Below, one piece after another: positions 50,383 to 62,013 of a stretch of 64,000 nucleotides of DNA; positions within the stretch are counted from its first letter, which is position 1; each line of letters opens with the position of its first letter. The notes under the pieces were generated by a model. The model worked only from the letters and a program-made list of their open reading frames with translations, made no database searches and was not told the origin of the DNA. Both the position numbers and the translations under genes were made by a program. The stretch lies in NCBI GenBank assembly GCA_951802195.1, contig OX637622.1:1488001-1552000 (forward strand). The letters run 5' to 3'. Source of the stretch: Tausonia pullulans (Eukaryota > Basidiomycota > Tremellomycetes > Cystofilobasidiales > Mrakiaceae).

Positions 50383-53300
50383 ATGGTCAGCCGAACACAC
50401 CGCCGCACCCCCTCCGGCCACAGGCCTCCCAGCCATCCTGACCTCTCCCGCGTGGCTACCGCAGGCCCCATCCAAGAAGGCCCTCGGCAAGCTCAAGGGC
50501 GGGACGTCCTCCAAAGGGGCTGCTGCCGCCGCCTCAGCGCCCGGCAAGGTCGCAAAGGTGCGGCTCAGGCTCGCGTGGACAACGACGAGCAGGGAGATCG
50601 ACGTTGGCTGACGGGCGAGACCGTCTCCCACAGGCCGACTGGAAGGAGGGCTTCAAGAAGAAGCAGGCCGGTGTTTCCGACATGACGCTCCTCTCGACGA
50701 TCTCGAACGAGGCTATCAACGAGAATCTCAAGAAGCGGTTCGAGAACAAGGAGATCTACGTAAGTGGCAGCCTTGAATGCCATCAGGAGCACTCCCAGTT
50801 CTTCCCCGCTCGTCGCCGGCGAGCGAGACCAAGGAGCGTGGCATTGCGGAGCGGGAGGGGGCGGAGAGGGTGAGGAAGGGCGGTAGGAGAGGAAGGGGGA
50901 AGCCGGCGCCCGCTCTCGCCCTCCGTTTCCTCTCCTTCGCACGGCCCCGAGGCAGAGCGTTGAGCACTCCTCCGGCGCTGGCTGGTCGAGCGTCGAAGGT
51001 TGACAGCTCGAGGGCGCAGGGCCCTGAACGTCCCGGCCTCGGGGCAAAGGCCATCGCGTGAGCCACCAGGAGACCGGATGGACCCCAGCGCGTCTCGCTC
51101 TCGCCCGCCCCTCCCCCCCCCCGCCTCGTCTCGCCCTCCTGGCCGAAGGGAGGGACGTTGAGCGGCACTCGGGCTGATGTTGGTCCCTTGCCGTTCTCCC
51201 AGACCTACATCGCCCATGTCCTCATCTCTGTCAACCCCTTCCGTGGTGAGTCGTCCCCTCTTGCCCCACTCGGTCGCTCGAGACGCCCGCCGCCCCAGGT
51301 CGCTCCGGGCCATCCATCACTCACGCTCGCCCCCCGCCGCTGCCGATGCTGCCACTCTCTTCTTCAGACCTCGGAATCTACACCACGCCGATCCTCCAGT
51401 CCTACAAGGGTGCGTCCGCCTGGTTTGCAAAGTCTGTCTCTGGTCGGTCTCATTCGCTGACGATCAACCCCCTTCCGCTGGCTCTCCAGGCAAGAACCGT
51501 CTCGAGATGCCGCCGCACGTCTACGCTATCGCCGAGTCAGCCTACTACTCGATGAACGCCTACGGCGAGAACCAGTGCGTCATTATTTCGGGCGAGTCCG
51601 GTGCCGGCAAGACCGAGGCCGCCAAGCGGATCATGCAGTACATCGCCGAGGTCTCGGGCCAAGGCGAGGACGACGTCGTTGGTAACGCCGCGGGCGGAAT
51701 CGGCAAGATTAAGGACATGGTGGGATGGAAACGCTCTCTACTGGACTTGAGGGGGGGGGGGGGGAAGATGCTGACTGCAAACTCTGACTAGGTCCTGGCC
51801 ACTAACCCGCTCCTCGAGTCCTTCGGATGCGCCAAGACGCTGAGGAACGACAACAGTTCACGACACGTTGAGTTTTCATCCTCCATGGGCTTACGATCGA
51901 CAACGGCTGATGATTCCCCTCTCGTGTTCTACAGGGAAAGTACCTCGAGATCATGTTCAACTCACGGGGTGAGCCCGTCGGAGCCCAGATCACCAACTAC
52001 TTGCTCGAGAAGGTCAGCCATCGTACTCCTCCAAGAGACGGGGTTTCAGTTCCCTGACACCATGTCTCCCCATCCTTCCTTCAGGGCCGCGTCGTCGGCC
52101 AGATCAAAAACGAGCGCAACTTTCACATCTTCTATCAGTTCACCAAGAGCGCCTCGGACCAACAGCGCGAGACGTTTGGCATCCAGGGACCCGAGGCCTA
52201 CGTCTACACCTCGCGGTCGGGTTGCCTTGACGTTCCCTCGATCAATGACCAGGCGGACTTCGCCGAGACGGTCAAGGCGATGAACATCGTTGGCCTCACG
52301 GCGGAGGAGCAGGACTCGATCTTCCGATGCCTTGCGATGGTCCTCTGGTGAGTGGAAGGAGGATTTGGGGGGGTGGGGGGGGGAGGGGGGAGACGGAGGG
52401 GGAGGACGGGTGGCTGTCGTCGCGCCGATCGGTTGCTCACCGCTTTGTTTCACTCTAGGCTCGGCAACGTTCAGTTTGGTGAGGACGACAGTGGCAACTC
52501 GACGGTCCCCGACGAGGGCGTTACGGAGTTCATTGCATACCTCATGGAGGTCGAGAAGCATGTCGTCAACAAGGTTCTGACGACCAAGGTCATGGAGACC
52601 CAGCGCGGAGGCAGGCGAGGTGAGTTGCGCGCTCTTGTGTCTCCGATGCAACGAGGATGAGCTGACGCCGAAAACTTCCTCACCAGGCTCCATTTACGAC
52701 GTCCCCCTCAACATCGCCCAGGCTGGCGCCGGACGTGACGCCCTCGCCAAGGCCATCTGTGCGCTTTCGACCGCCTACGCCTCGAAGGGAGTCTTCAGCG
52801 CTGACGCTCTTCCTTCGTCCCTCCCAGACGAGCGGCTCTTCCAATGGATCGTCGACCGCGTCAACGTCTCGATGAAGCCCCGAGGCCCCCACCAGAATGT
52901 CGTCGGTGTCCTTGATATCTACGGGTGTGTCCTGGCGGCTCTCTCTCAAACTAGCTTCTCTGTGTCTGACGACTTCGTCTCCCTCCCAGTTTCGAGATCT
53001 TCCAGAACAATTCGTTCGAGCAGCTCTGTATCAACTACGTCAACGAGAAGCGTGAGTCTGAGGCCACCCGTTTGCTCAGGATCTCTCCCCTAACGTGCCT
53101 CCTTTGCGCCCTCCAGTCCAGCAGATCTTCATTGAGCTCACCCTCAAAACCGAGCAGGAGGAGTACGTCCGCGAGCAGATCAAATGGACGCCGATCGACT
53201 ACTTTGACAACAAGGTGCGACCGAGCCGGCCGGCCTGAGCCTCCTGCCTTCTCCCTCAGGCTGACAGCGTGTACTTCCAGGTCGTCTGCGAGCTTATCGA

Positions 53301-56143
53301 GGAGAAGCGTCCCCCCGGTATCTTCGCCGCCCTCAACGACGCCGTCGCGACCGCGCACGCCGACCCTTCGGCCGCGGATAACTCATTCGTTCAGCGGCTC
53401 TCGTCGCTCGGGTCGAACCCAAACTTTGAGTCTCGCGGCTCCAAGTTCCTCATCAAACACTACGCCGGCGAGGTCCTCTACGACATTGGGGGCATGACGG
53501 ACAAGAACAAGGACTCGCTCGTCAAGGACATTCTTGACCTCGTCGCTGGGTCGCAGAACCAGTTCCTCCAGGGTCTTTTCCCGGAAAAGGTTGACCCTAC
53601 GAGCAAGAAGCGTCCACCCACTGCTGGTGACAGGATCAAAGTAGGTTGTTGTCCCCGTTCTAGTGCGTTTAGTTACTCTTGCTGATGTCGCGTTGCATCC
53701 GTTCGCTCGCCCACTCCATTAGGCCTCGGCCAACGCCCTCGTCGAAAACCTCATGAAGGCGCAGCCCTCCTACATCCGGACGATCAAGCCCAACCAGAAC
53801 CGGAGCCCGCAGGAGTACGACACCAAGGCGATCCTCCACCAGGTCAAGTACCTCGGTCTCCAGGAGAACATCCGCGTCCGCCGCGCTGGTTTCGCCTACC
53901 GCAACACGTTCGAGAAGATGGTCGAGAGGTTCTACCTTCTCTCGCCGCACACCTCGTACGCGGGAGAGTACACGTGGCAAGGGGACCCGCAGTCTGGGTG
54001 CGAGCAGATCCTCAAGGATACAGGCATTGCCAAGGATGAGTGGCAGATGGGCACGACTAAGGCGTTCATCAAGAACCCTGAAACTGTAAGCCGCCGGCTC
54101 TTCTGCAGACGCATCTCGAATTGCCACTCACGACTCTTTACCTCCAGCTCTTCGCCCTCGAGACCATGCGCGACCGCTACTGGCACAACATGGCCGGCCG
54201 CATTCAGCGGGCGTGGCGCAACTTCCTCCGATACCGGATCGAGTGCGCGACGCGCATCCAACGGTTCTGGCGCCGCAAGAAGGACGGCATCGAGTACGCT
54301 CGTTTCCGGCAGAAGGGCCACGACCTCCTCGCGGGCCGCAAGGAACGGAGGAGGTACTCACTTGTCTCGCAGAGGCGCTTCTTCGGGGACTACCTCGACG
54401 TCGGGGGGAAGTCGAACAGCGGAGGTGTGCTACGGCAAGCGGCGGGACTCAGCGGAAATGAGAACGTTATCTTCTCAGGCCGCGTTGAGCTTCTCAAGTC
54501 TGCGTTTGGACGTTCGAGCAAGCCGAGCCCGCGTTTCCTCGTTGTGGTAAGTCCTAACGATGTGATGAGCGGAGTGAGCTTGCGCTGACACACCGACCAC
54601 TCAGACCAACTCGGCCGCTTACTTCCTCATCTCGGCCGCCAAGGACGGCCGGATCACGACCACGATTGACCGCAAGATCCCGCTTGTCACCATCAAATCA
54701 ATCGCGCTCTCAAACCTCCGTGACGACTGGATCGCCTTCAATGTTAACGCCTGCGAGGAGGGCGACCCGGTCTTCACCTCGGTCTTCAAGACGGAGCTTG
54801 CCCTCCAGGTCCAGACGGCTACGAACGGCAGCATCTCGGTTAACATTGGCCCGACGTCAGTGCCTATCCTCTTCTTCCTTGTCCTCAGTCGCCCCAATCT
54901 GACCAACGTCGTCTTCGCCTTGCAGCATCAACTATGCCAAGAAGAAGGACAAAATGGCCGTCATCACGTTCAGAAAGGACGAGTCGGTCCAGCGCAACGA
55001 CGTCTACAAGAGCCACACGGTCTCGGTCTGTTCGGGCGAGCCGCCAAACAGCGTCTCCAAGCCTGCCGCCCGACGCAAGCCGGGTGTCTCCAAGCCCATC
55101 ACCTCTGGCAAGCTCATCAAGCGCGGTGGGCCTTCGAACCCGCATCCGAGCGTGAGTCCACACAATTGCCGACACCCAAGATTTTCGCTGTTGGACGACT
55201 AACTTCTTCTCCCTCTCCAGGCTCCCCGGTCCGTCCCCGTGGCCACCAAGCCCAAGCCTGCGGCCCTCCCTGGAGGAGTCAAGCCCATCAACCCGCTCGC
55301 CTCTATCCCCGCCGTGGCCCCCAAGCCATCCGCTCCAGCCGCTGCCGCTGGAGGAGTTCGCGCAGCTCCCCCTCCGCCTCCCCGGGCGGCCGCTCCTCCT
55401 CCCCCTCCCCCGACGAAGCCCGAGGTTCCGCGGTACAAGGCGCTCTTCGCGTTTGAGGGCCAGCCGGGCGAAATCAACCTCACCAAGGGGGACATTGTCG
55501 AGCTCAAGGAGAAGGATGACAACGGCTGGTGGCTCGTCTCCAAGAACGGCACCGAAGGCTGGGCTCCGTCCAACTACCTCGAGCTCCTCCCGCCACCCAA
55601 GGCGGCTGCCCCGCCGCCGCCGCCGCCTCCGGGTCGTCGCGCCCCACCGCCGGCGCCAAAGCCTACCGGGCTCAGCAATGGGGCGGGAGGAAGCGCGAGG
55701 ACGACGCCTCCCTCGAGCGGAGCGAACACCCCGCCGGTGCTTAAACCTAAACCCGCAATAATCCCGCCGACGCTGGCGCCCAAACCGGGCCCGCCGCCTC
55801 TTGCGGCCAAGCCGAAGCCCGCGGTACCTGCTGCCGGTGGTGGTGGGGGTGCGTCGAGGGTGCCGCCGATCCCGAAGGCGCCCGTTGGGCTCGGAAAGCC
55901 AGTCGGAGGTGGTGGTGGAGGAGGAGGTGGAGGTGGATCGGGCATCTCGCTCTCGGCTCTGGGTGGTGGGCAGGGCAGGCCTGGTGGAGGTATTCAGCAG
56001 ATGGACCTCGCTGCGGCTGTGAGTGCACTCCTCCTTTTTCGTTCTTGTGGATGGCACGCTGACCTCGTGTCTCTCACACCCTACCCTGTCTGTCTGTCTC
56101 CTTCCAGCTGAGGAAAAAGACTGGAAAACCGATCATTGACTGA
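50383..56143 (+). CDS. MYO5: Class I myosin (Myo3/Myo5/MyoA type)
   Basis: Actin motor of cortical patches and endocytosis. The first coding exon is only ATG (50383-50385); a 79-nt intron (50386-50464) joins it to [13 protein letters not shown]. Motor: [21 protein letters not shown]-loop GESGAGKT, switch [33 protein letters not shown]. The TEDS-site Ser is in [11 protein letters not shown]. Two IQ motifs follow ([23 protein letters not shown]), then a TH1 basic tail, a Pro-rich TH2 region, and an SH3 domain ([18 protein letters not shown]...[10 protein letters not shown]). After a Pro/Gly-rich stretch the protein ends [15 protein letters not shown]. The usual acidic Arp2/3-binding tail with a terminal Trp is not seen. 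The intron at 50761-51202 (442 nt) is much longer than the rest. About fifteen introns in all. Confidence 0.93.
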
Positions 56144-56505
56144 TTGATCTCATGAGGATGAACCTAGGGGTTCTAGACTGAACGATGGATGAACATGACT
56201 TGCGTTTCTCTAAGTCTGGATGGAAAGGTTTAAAAAAAATGAAGAAGACAAAAAAAAAAAAACAGGAGAGAGCCATGAGGGTACATATTAAAGAGGCAAG
56301 GGCGCGTGGGTTCGTGACATAAGCCAACCGTCGTCGTAAAACAGAGGAGAAAAGCGAAAGCGAATCATTAGGAGGAAGGTCGAAGACGAATAAGAAGCCC
56401 GAAAGAGTAGTAAGCAAGCTAGAACGAACATCGAAAGGACAAAAGAAGAGAGCAGAACAGAAGGGTCCATCCCGGGCCGACGCCATCCATCGTCGGCCTA
56501 TCTAT
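56144..56505. other. Convergent 3' flank of myosin-I and the DUF4203 gene
   Basis: 362 bp with A-rich runs (A7 and A11 near 56230-56262), suitable as 3' ends for the two converging genes. No gene is seen. Confidence 0.5.
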
Positions 56506-59127
56506 CTATCGCCCAGCGTGAGCTCCTCCGCCCCCCGCTCCCTCCGCCTTGTCCTGGACCTCGTCCCAGAACGCCGCCCAGTCCCCCTTGGTCTCGGACG
56601 TCTCCCACGTCCTCCGCTTGGTTTGCATCAGCTCTCGGTCCCGCTCGCGCTCGCGCTCGCTCTTGACCGACGATGGCGAGTCCTTGTCTCCTGCGGCGGC
56701 GGCGCCACCGCTGCCACGAAGGGAGATCTCCCGGGCTTCACGCTGACCGCGGGCGATCCGGTCAAACGCCTGAATGAGACTCGGCGTCGCAGGCACGGCG
56801 GCGAACTCCTTGGGGTCCGGAAGCGCTCTCGGACCAGAGAGGTAGGCGCGCGGTCGGTCGAGGGTCCGACGGAGCTGGAGAGGGTAAGGCGTGGTGAACG
56901 TCTCGCGGGGGGTCCAGTCTGAGGGGGGCGGGTGAGTATTGAAGGATGACGTTGGGGATGACGGGGAGGGGAGTCCTCCGCCTACGGGGGCGCTGAAGTT
57001 GCGGGAGGTGGAGAACTCGCGCGAGTGGGATCGAGCGGAGTAAGAAGATGACGAGGCATGTCGGGAGGGAGGCCGCCCTTCCGGGATGGACGCGATGGAT
57101 GAGATCGAGTTGTACCGCTGGACCATCTTGCCGACCTTGCCACCTCCTACTGACCGCTCGCGACCACCGTCCGAACCGACCAGCGTCGCTTGCGACTCCC
57201 GCGAGGGTACTGACGGTCGACTCGCCCATGATGGCCGGGCCGACTCGATCTCTGACGGCTCGTCCGTCAGCACCGTCCGGATGTAGACTTGGGTGCCCTT
57301 CAACGAGCGTTCATCGGTGAAGGAGTTGGCGCGGCCGAGATCGCCGCTGGTGTCCCCGTCAATGAGCCCCTTCTCATCATGATCTTCATCGTCCGAGTCG
57401 TCGTCAACTGCGAGCGGCTGAAACTTTGCGAGCCGGACGGGATTGACGTGCTCCTCCTCGCGCTCAAAGGGGTGATGGTCGAGTGGCGACTTGAGGCCAC
57501 TTTCGGACATCTCGCCGCTGGAAGAGGGTGTCGTCCTTGCACCACCGGCTGGGGTCGACTTCTGGTTGAGGGCGAGGAGTCGAGCCCATGGAGAGAGATG
57601 AGGGGTAAACTGGCCGGCGCGGCCGGCGGACGAAGGGAGGCCACGCTCGGCGTAGTCATCGAGGTACTTGCTCCACGTCTAAGGGCAAAAGAGGCATCAT
57701 GTCAGCAGGTTCTCTCCAGACCCCACGCAGCTATCAACGTGCCTCGTCCGGGTTCTCTCCAAAATTGTTGTAAAGGATGAGCCAGTCGATGAGAAAGCCG
57801 GCGAAAGAGAGGAGCCACACACCCGCCGTGATGCCCTTCCAGGCGCTAAAGAGGGATGGAGGCACATAGTGGGTTAGAGGGACGTATTGATTTCGCAATG
57901 GCTGATCCATCACTCACGGCGCGTTCCAAAGCAGGCCAGCGTCGCCGTCGATGGTAAGGAAGACAAGCGTGTCCGCCCAGTCCCTCTGAACCAGCAGACT
58001 GAACCCGATGGCCGTCGAGTAGGCACCTGCGATGCTCGTGGCGGCGCGGAGGCTGTATCGTCGGACAACGGCATACGGGAGGAGCGGGAGGACGATTTGA
58101 GGGACAGTGAAAACGAGAAAGAGGATGAGCCGGTTGGTGAGGCTTTGGATGTGAATGGACGCGGTGAGAATGATGGCGACTGAGGCTCCTCCAATAAGAC
58201 CTATGGTGTGATAGTCAGTGCTTGCTCACTCGAGCAGAGGGGACACAAAGAAGAGACGTACCAATGAGGGGGAAAGCGAGATAACGGAAGCGAAGGCATG
58301 CGATGCCCAGGACAATCGACGGCAAGAGCTGCGAGCAATGAGATCAGGGCTGCGGCCAACGAGGTTCCGCCCAGGAAGACTCACCCAGACGAAGAAGAAG
58401 CTGACGGAGGAGAGCAAGTTCATGGTGGTCTGATTGAGGATCAGAAGCGAAAAATAGCTTGAGAGCATGCCTGAACAGCCCGCAGTCAGTCTCGTCAGTC
58501 CCAGATGATCCCCAATGGCACAAAATAGGCCAGACCGACGCAGGCAGGTGTGACGTACCTCCAGCCAGCCAACCCCCTAGGAGTCCTCCAACCCCGCCCG
58601 TGCTCTCCCAGGCCCAACGGCCCTTCTCCGGTTCCTCAATGTCGGCGTACCGCGGTTTCTTCCGCTGCGGCACTCGCCGCGTCCTGTCGAGGGAGAGAAA
58701 CGTGCCGGAGAAGCATAGAACAAGGCCTGCAAGGAGGGTTGCAATCCCGACGATGAGCCGGAAAGGGGTTGAGGAGACAACGAGGGAAGAGACTGGCGCG
58801 TGTGGGGGGGGGGGGGGGGGGGGGAAGAGAGGCGCAGCAAGCGACGCGACGGGTCAGGCCTTCACGTCCGTGGACTGTCCGACAGGTCACGGAATGGGAT
58901 GGACGGTGATCCTCACGAGTGACAATCGGGCGAGAGACCACAACAGCAGTCACACGATGGACGGCAGGAGACGTCGTCTCGGCGTCCGCCGCCGCTGCCA
59001 TGCCGTGGACGATGTCTGAGAACGCGCGAAGACCCGACGCGAGCTGGTTGGCGGCATCCTCGTTCTCAAGAGTCGCCGCGTTGGCGATGAGGGCTGCGTA
59101 AAGCTCGTCGGGAGTATAGGGAGGCAT
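56506..59127 (-). CDS. Multi-pass membrane protein, DUF4203/TMEM198-like
   Basis: Integral membrane protein of unknown biochemical role. The N-terminus MPPYTPDELYAALIANAATLENEDAAN is soluble. It is followed by about seven hydrophobic helices with Gly-rich faces: FRLIVGIATLLAGLVLCFSG, GGVGGLLGGW, YFSLLILNQTTMNLLSSVSFFFVW, a RFRYLAFPLIGLIGGASVAIIL-type helix, TNRLILFLVFTVPQIVLPLLPY, and KGITAGVWLLSFAGFLIDWLILYNNFG. This layout fits DUF4203 (TM7S3/TM198-like) proteins of fungi. A cytosolic C-terminal tail of ~400 residues is Ser/Arg-rich and contains many likely phosphorylation sites. It ends AEGAGGGGAHAGR. About seven introns were read, the first containing a run of 21 C on the coding strand. 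Start ATG at 59127. Confidence 0.7.
58804..58824. repeat. G21 homopolymer tract inside an intron
   Basis: Twenty-one G on the plus strand; on the coding minus strand it is C21, just before the CGCCAG acceptor of the first intron of the DUF4203-like gene. Confidence 0.95.
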
Positions 59128-60557
59128 GGAGTAGCGCTCGCGAGGGCAGCGTCCTGGAAGGTAGGGAGCAGGATGCAGTGAAGCTAGGCGAGTTGAGGAG
59201 ACCAGAAGAGGAGAGGTGCGAGGGAGTCGGAGAAGGCAAGGCTAGAGTCGAACCGTTCGGATAGCAGGCGGAGAGTCGTGAGAAGGTCGTGAGGGCGGAT
59301 CGTGAGGTGGAGAGAGGGCGTAGGTCAGGGCAGATCTTAGGTCGTAGTCGTGGTTGTGGGAAGACGCACGAAGTTCTGCTGGAGAGGCAGGAGAAGACTA
59401 GAGGATCTGACGACGACGAGAGCGGGGCAGAAGCTCGCGAACAGGGGGTCGTCGGTCGGTCTATAGGGGTCAACTCAGCTGGAGGGACCGTGGGCTAGGC
59501 TGCTGGAATACTCAATGGTGGGACAAGTCTTTGTATGATAATAGGCCGCGAAGGACCGATCACGTCGCTCCCGAGCATGGCCAGCTAGGCGAGCTAGATG
59601 GGGGTCGAGAGGAGACCGAGAGGAGAGATGGTGCGTCCCCCTCGCTCGCGTGAGGCGCTGGGATTCCGCAGCAGCGACAACACCTCTTTTCAGCATCGCC
59701 ACCATCACTCTCTCGCATTGCATGAAATTCACTCTCACTCTCGTCAAATTACAAGATCAGGCAGGCGTCTGTCCTCAAGCCCTCGGCGTCAGCCATCCGC
59801 TTGCGCCAACGCCCCCCCCCCCCGCAAAGCCAGCCCAACAACGGCAACTCATGTATCTACAAGCCTACGGTAAGTGGATCTCTCTGCGTCTAGCCCGGAC
59901 GTTCTAGATACGTTCTGGATAGGACAATTTCGGCCGGACGATCCAATGAGACAAAGGGGCTGCCCCAAGTTCGACGGTGTGTCCGGTGAGTGTGCGACCT
60001 CCACGTACTTTCGAAAAGATCTACTGGATGTAATATGTGGTAGGGGTGAACGGAAGGGATGACCGAGAGGGGCCGAGGTTGAACTTTGCCCAAGAGCGGA
60101 CTGCGAGGCTGGATCGATTCCGACAGGGAGAAGATCCTTGCATGGGGGTCGACCGGAAGCTTCGGAAGGAGGAGACCCTGGGTGGGTGAGCGTGGGGATA
60201 TTTTTGCCAAGGACTTGAGCAGATGCTGGCGTACAAGGGATGGAAAGATGGGTGACTTGTCGTTGTCGGGGGTGAGGCGCGCCATGCGAAGAGGATGAGG
60301 GGAATGGGTCCATTCCTGCGCGTGCCTCGGTGCCTTCACATTGCTCGCTGGTTTTCGTAGCCGAAAGAAGATAAAACCAACCCCTTTAAATTCCATCGAG
60401 CGTAAAATCTAACAGTCGATGAGCAGCATTAACGTTGTAAGAAAAGCGAAACGGAAGCTATAGTGCTCCGGCCAAGCAAAAAGGAAGAAACAGCAAAGCC
60501 AGACAAAGCAGATTCGATGGCGAAGACCAGCCCATGCGTATTAAACGAATCAACGAA
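59128..60557. other. Intergenic region, promoter of the DUF4203 gene
   Basis: 1.43 kb without a supported gene. It contains a C12 run (59812-59823) and a purine-rich stretch directly upstream of 59127. A small plus-strand frame from 59732 (MKFTLTLVKL...) has no family resemblance and crosses a GTAAGT donor-like site; I did not call it. Confidence 0.4.
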
Positions 60558-62013
60558 TCAAGCATTCTTCGCCCGAGCCTTCTGAGTCTTCATTTGCTCG
60601 CCCAGCTCGTTGCCAGGGAGGAAAAAGACAGGGAGAGCGAACGCAGACTGTCCAGGGGGACCAAGGAGGGAGGCGAGACCGAGGTAGAAGCCCGAGAAAG
60701 CAGTGACGAGGCCGAAGCCTCCTCCGACGTGGGGCCAGATATCAGCGCCCACACGGAACTGGCCAATAGCGAGGAAGAGGAACTGCATCATGACGCTGAA
60801 GAAGATTAGGACAAGCTGGGGTTGGATAGAGAACGGCGAAGGAGATGTTAGCAGGGGCACAGGCTTCTTGTGAGACGCCAGGGGATGGGACGTCGGGGAT
60901 TACGCACGAAGATGTTGGACTTGAAGGAGGCGAGAAGGAAGAGGAAGGTGACAATGAACCACGCGAAGAGCTGCACATGAAAAAAAAAATGAGGTTAGCT
61001 TCAAAGGGATTGGGCGCCGCGGCTGGATTGAGAGCAAGACGCACGTAAATGCCGACGGCGTTTCCGAGCTCAGTGAGGCGGGGGATAGTCGGGGCATAGA
61101 CTCCAGTCGAAGTGTAGAGGTAGGCCTGAAGGATTCCGCTCGACGGCCAGTAGAGAAGCTGAAAGAGTGAGAAGCAAGAGAGAGGTTAGGAACGCGCGAG
61201 CTGACGGCAACGGGAGCTGGGGAGGGTGGCAGACGCCTCAGGCGTCGCCCGGTAGCAGCGAAGAAGGAGGAATTACACCATAGGAGATGAAGAAGCCACC
61301 GTAGGAGGTGAAGGAGGTGGCGGCGAGGGTGTTTCCACCGACGAACTCGAAGATACCAGAGATGACTGCACGGACAGGGGAGAAGGCTTTCAGTTTTCAT
61401 GTTCGGCCAAGTTTATCTCCTAGATGCTGACTGCTCACTCATGTTGAGGCCTCCGACGGCCATGGCCATGCCAACGCTAGTGAAGGGAAGATTCGGGACA
61501 TCGAATCAGCATCATGAGTCAGGTTTGGAGCCGCCGTAATGAATGATGGGCTGACGCGACATTTGGGGTGTGAACACCGCGAGTGTTGAGGTTGTAGAGA
61601 CTGAGGACAAAGGTGCTCATAGCAAAGCTGAGGAGCCCGAGAGGAGCTTCATGTGAGCCAAGGTGAGAGGGGTGGAAGGAGGGTGTCAGTCGCTGTGGCG
61701 CGCGGATATCTGCCCCCTGACGGTGGTTCAGACTGACCGGCATCTCCTAGTTTGCGGTGATAGACAGGGAAGGCCGGCTGACTGGTGTCGACGGGATGAC
61801 CACCTGTGGAGAGGAAAACTTGTAAGGATTGCTGACACGAGGGCCGGCGGAGAGAGCACGAAAGCACACGAGAGACTACTGACCGGCAGTGAGTTGACGG
61901 TGGATCGGGAAGGCATTGCCGCCACGCTCAACATCCTCATTCGAGCGATTGTTGATGGGCTTGCCCGAGTCGTTTGTGATGGCCGGGTTGAGATGGGTGT
62001 CGTCAGCGAGCAT
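60558..62013 (-). CDS. ADY2: GPR1/FUN34/YaaH family membrane protein (acetate/ammonium transporter Ady2/Ato type)
   Basis: Six-helix plasma-membrane protein of the acetate uptake transporter family. The N-terminus MLADDTHLNPAITNDSGKPIN is hydrophilic. The family block is APLGLLSFAMSTFVLSLYNLNTRGV (NPAPLGLxxF-like). It is followed by MAMAVGGLNMVISGIFEFVGGNTLAATSFTSYGGFF, with the GNTxxAxxFxxYGxFW-type motif, then YLFAWFIVTFLFLLASFKSN and VGGGFGLVTAFSGFYLGLASLLG. The C-terminus ends EQMKTQKARAKNA. About six introns were read. Start ATG 62013; TGA 60558-60560. Transport of acetate is known for the family; the role here is inference. Confidence 0.9.

Noticed and set aside
50783-51313. Minus-strand frame across the long myosin intron
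   Set aside because: Gly/Arg-rich with no family resemblance; it overlaps conserved myosin exons on the other strand. Kept only as a note on the intron.
59849-60313. Minus-strand 154-codon frame between the DUF4203 and GPR1-family genes
   Set aside because: Pro/Ser-rich composition, no C/G third-position bias, no splice context and no recognisable domain.
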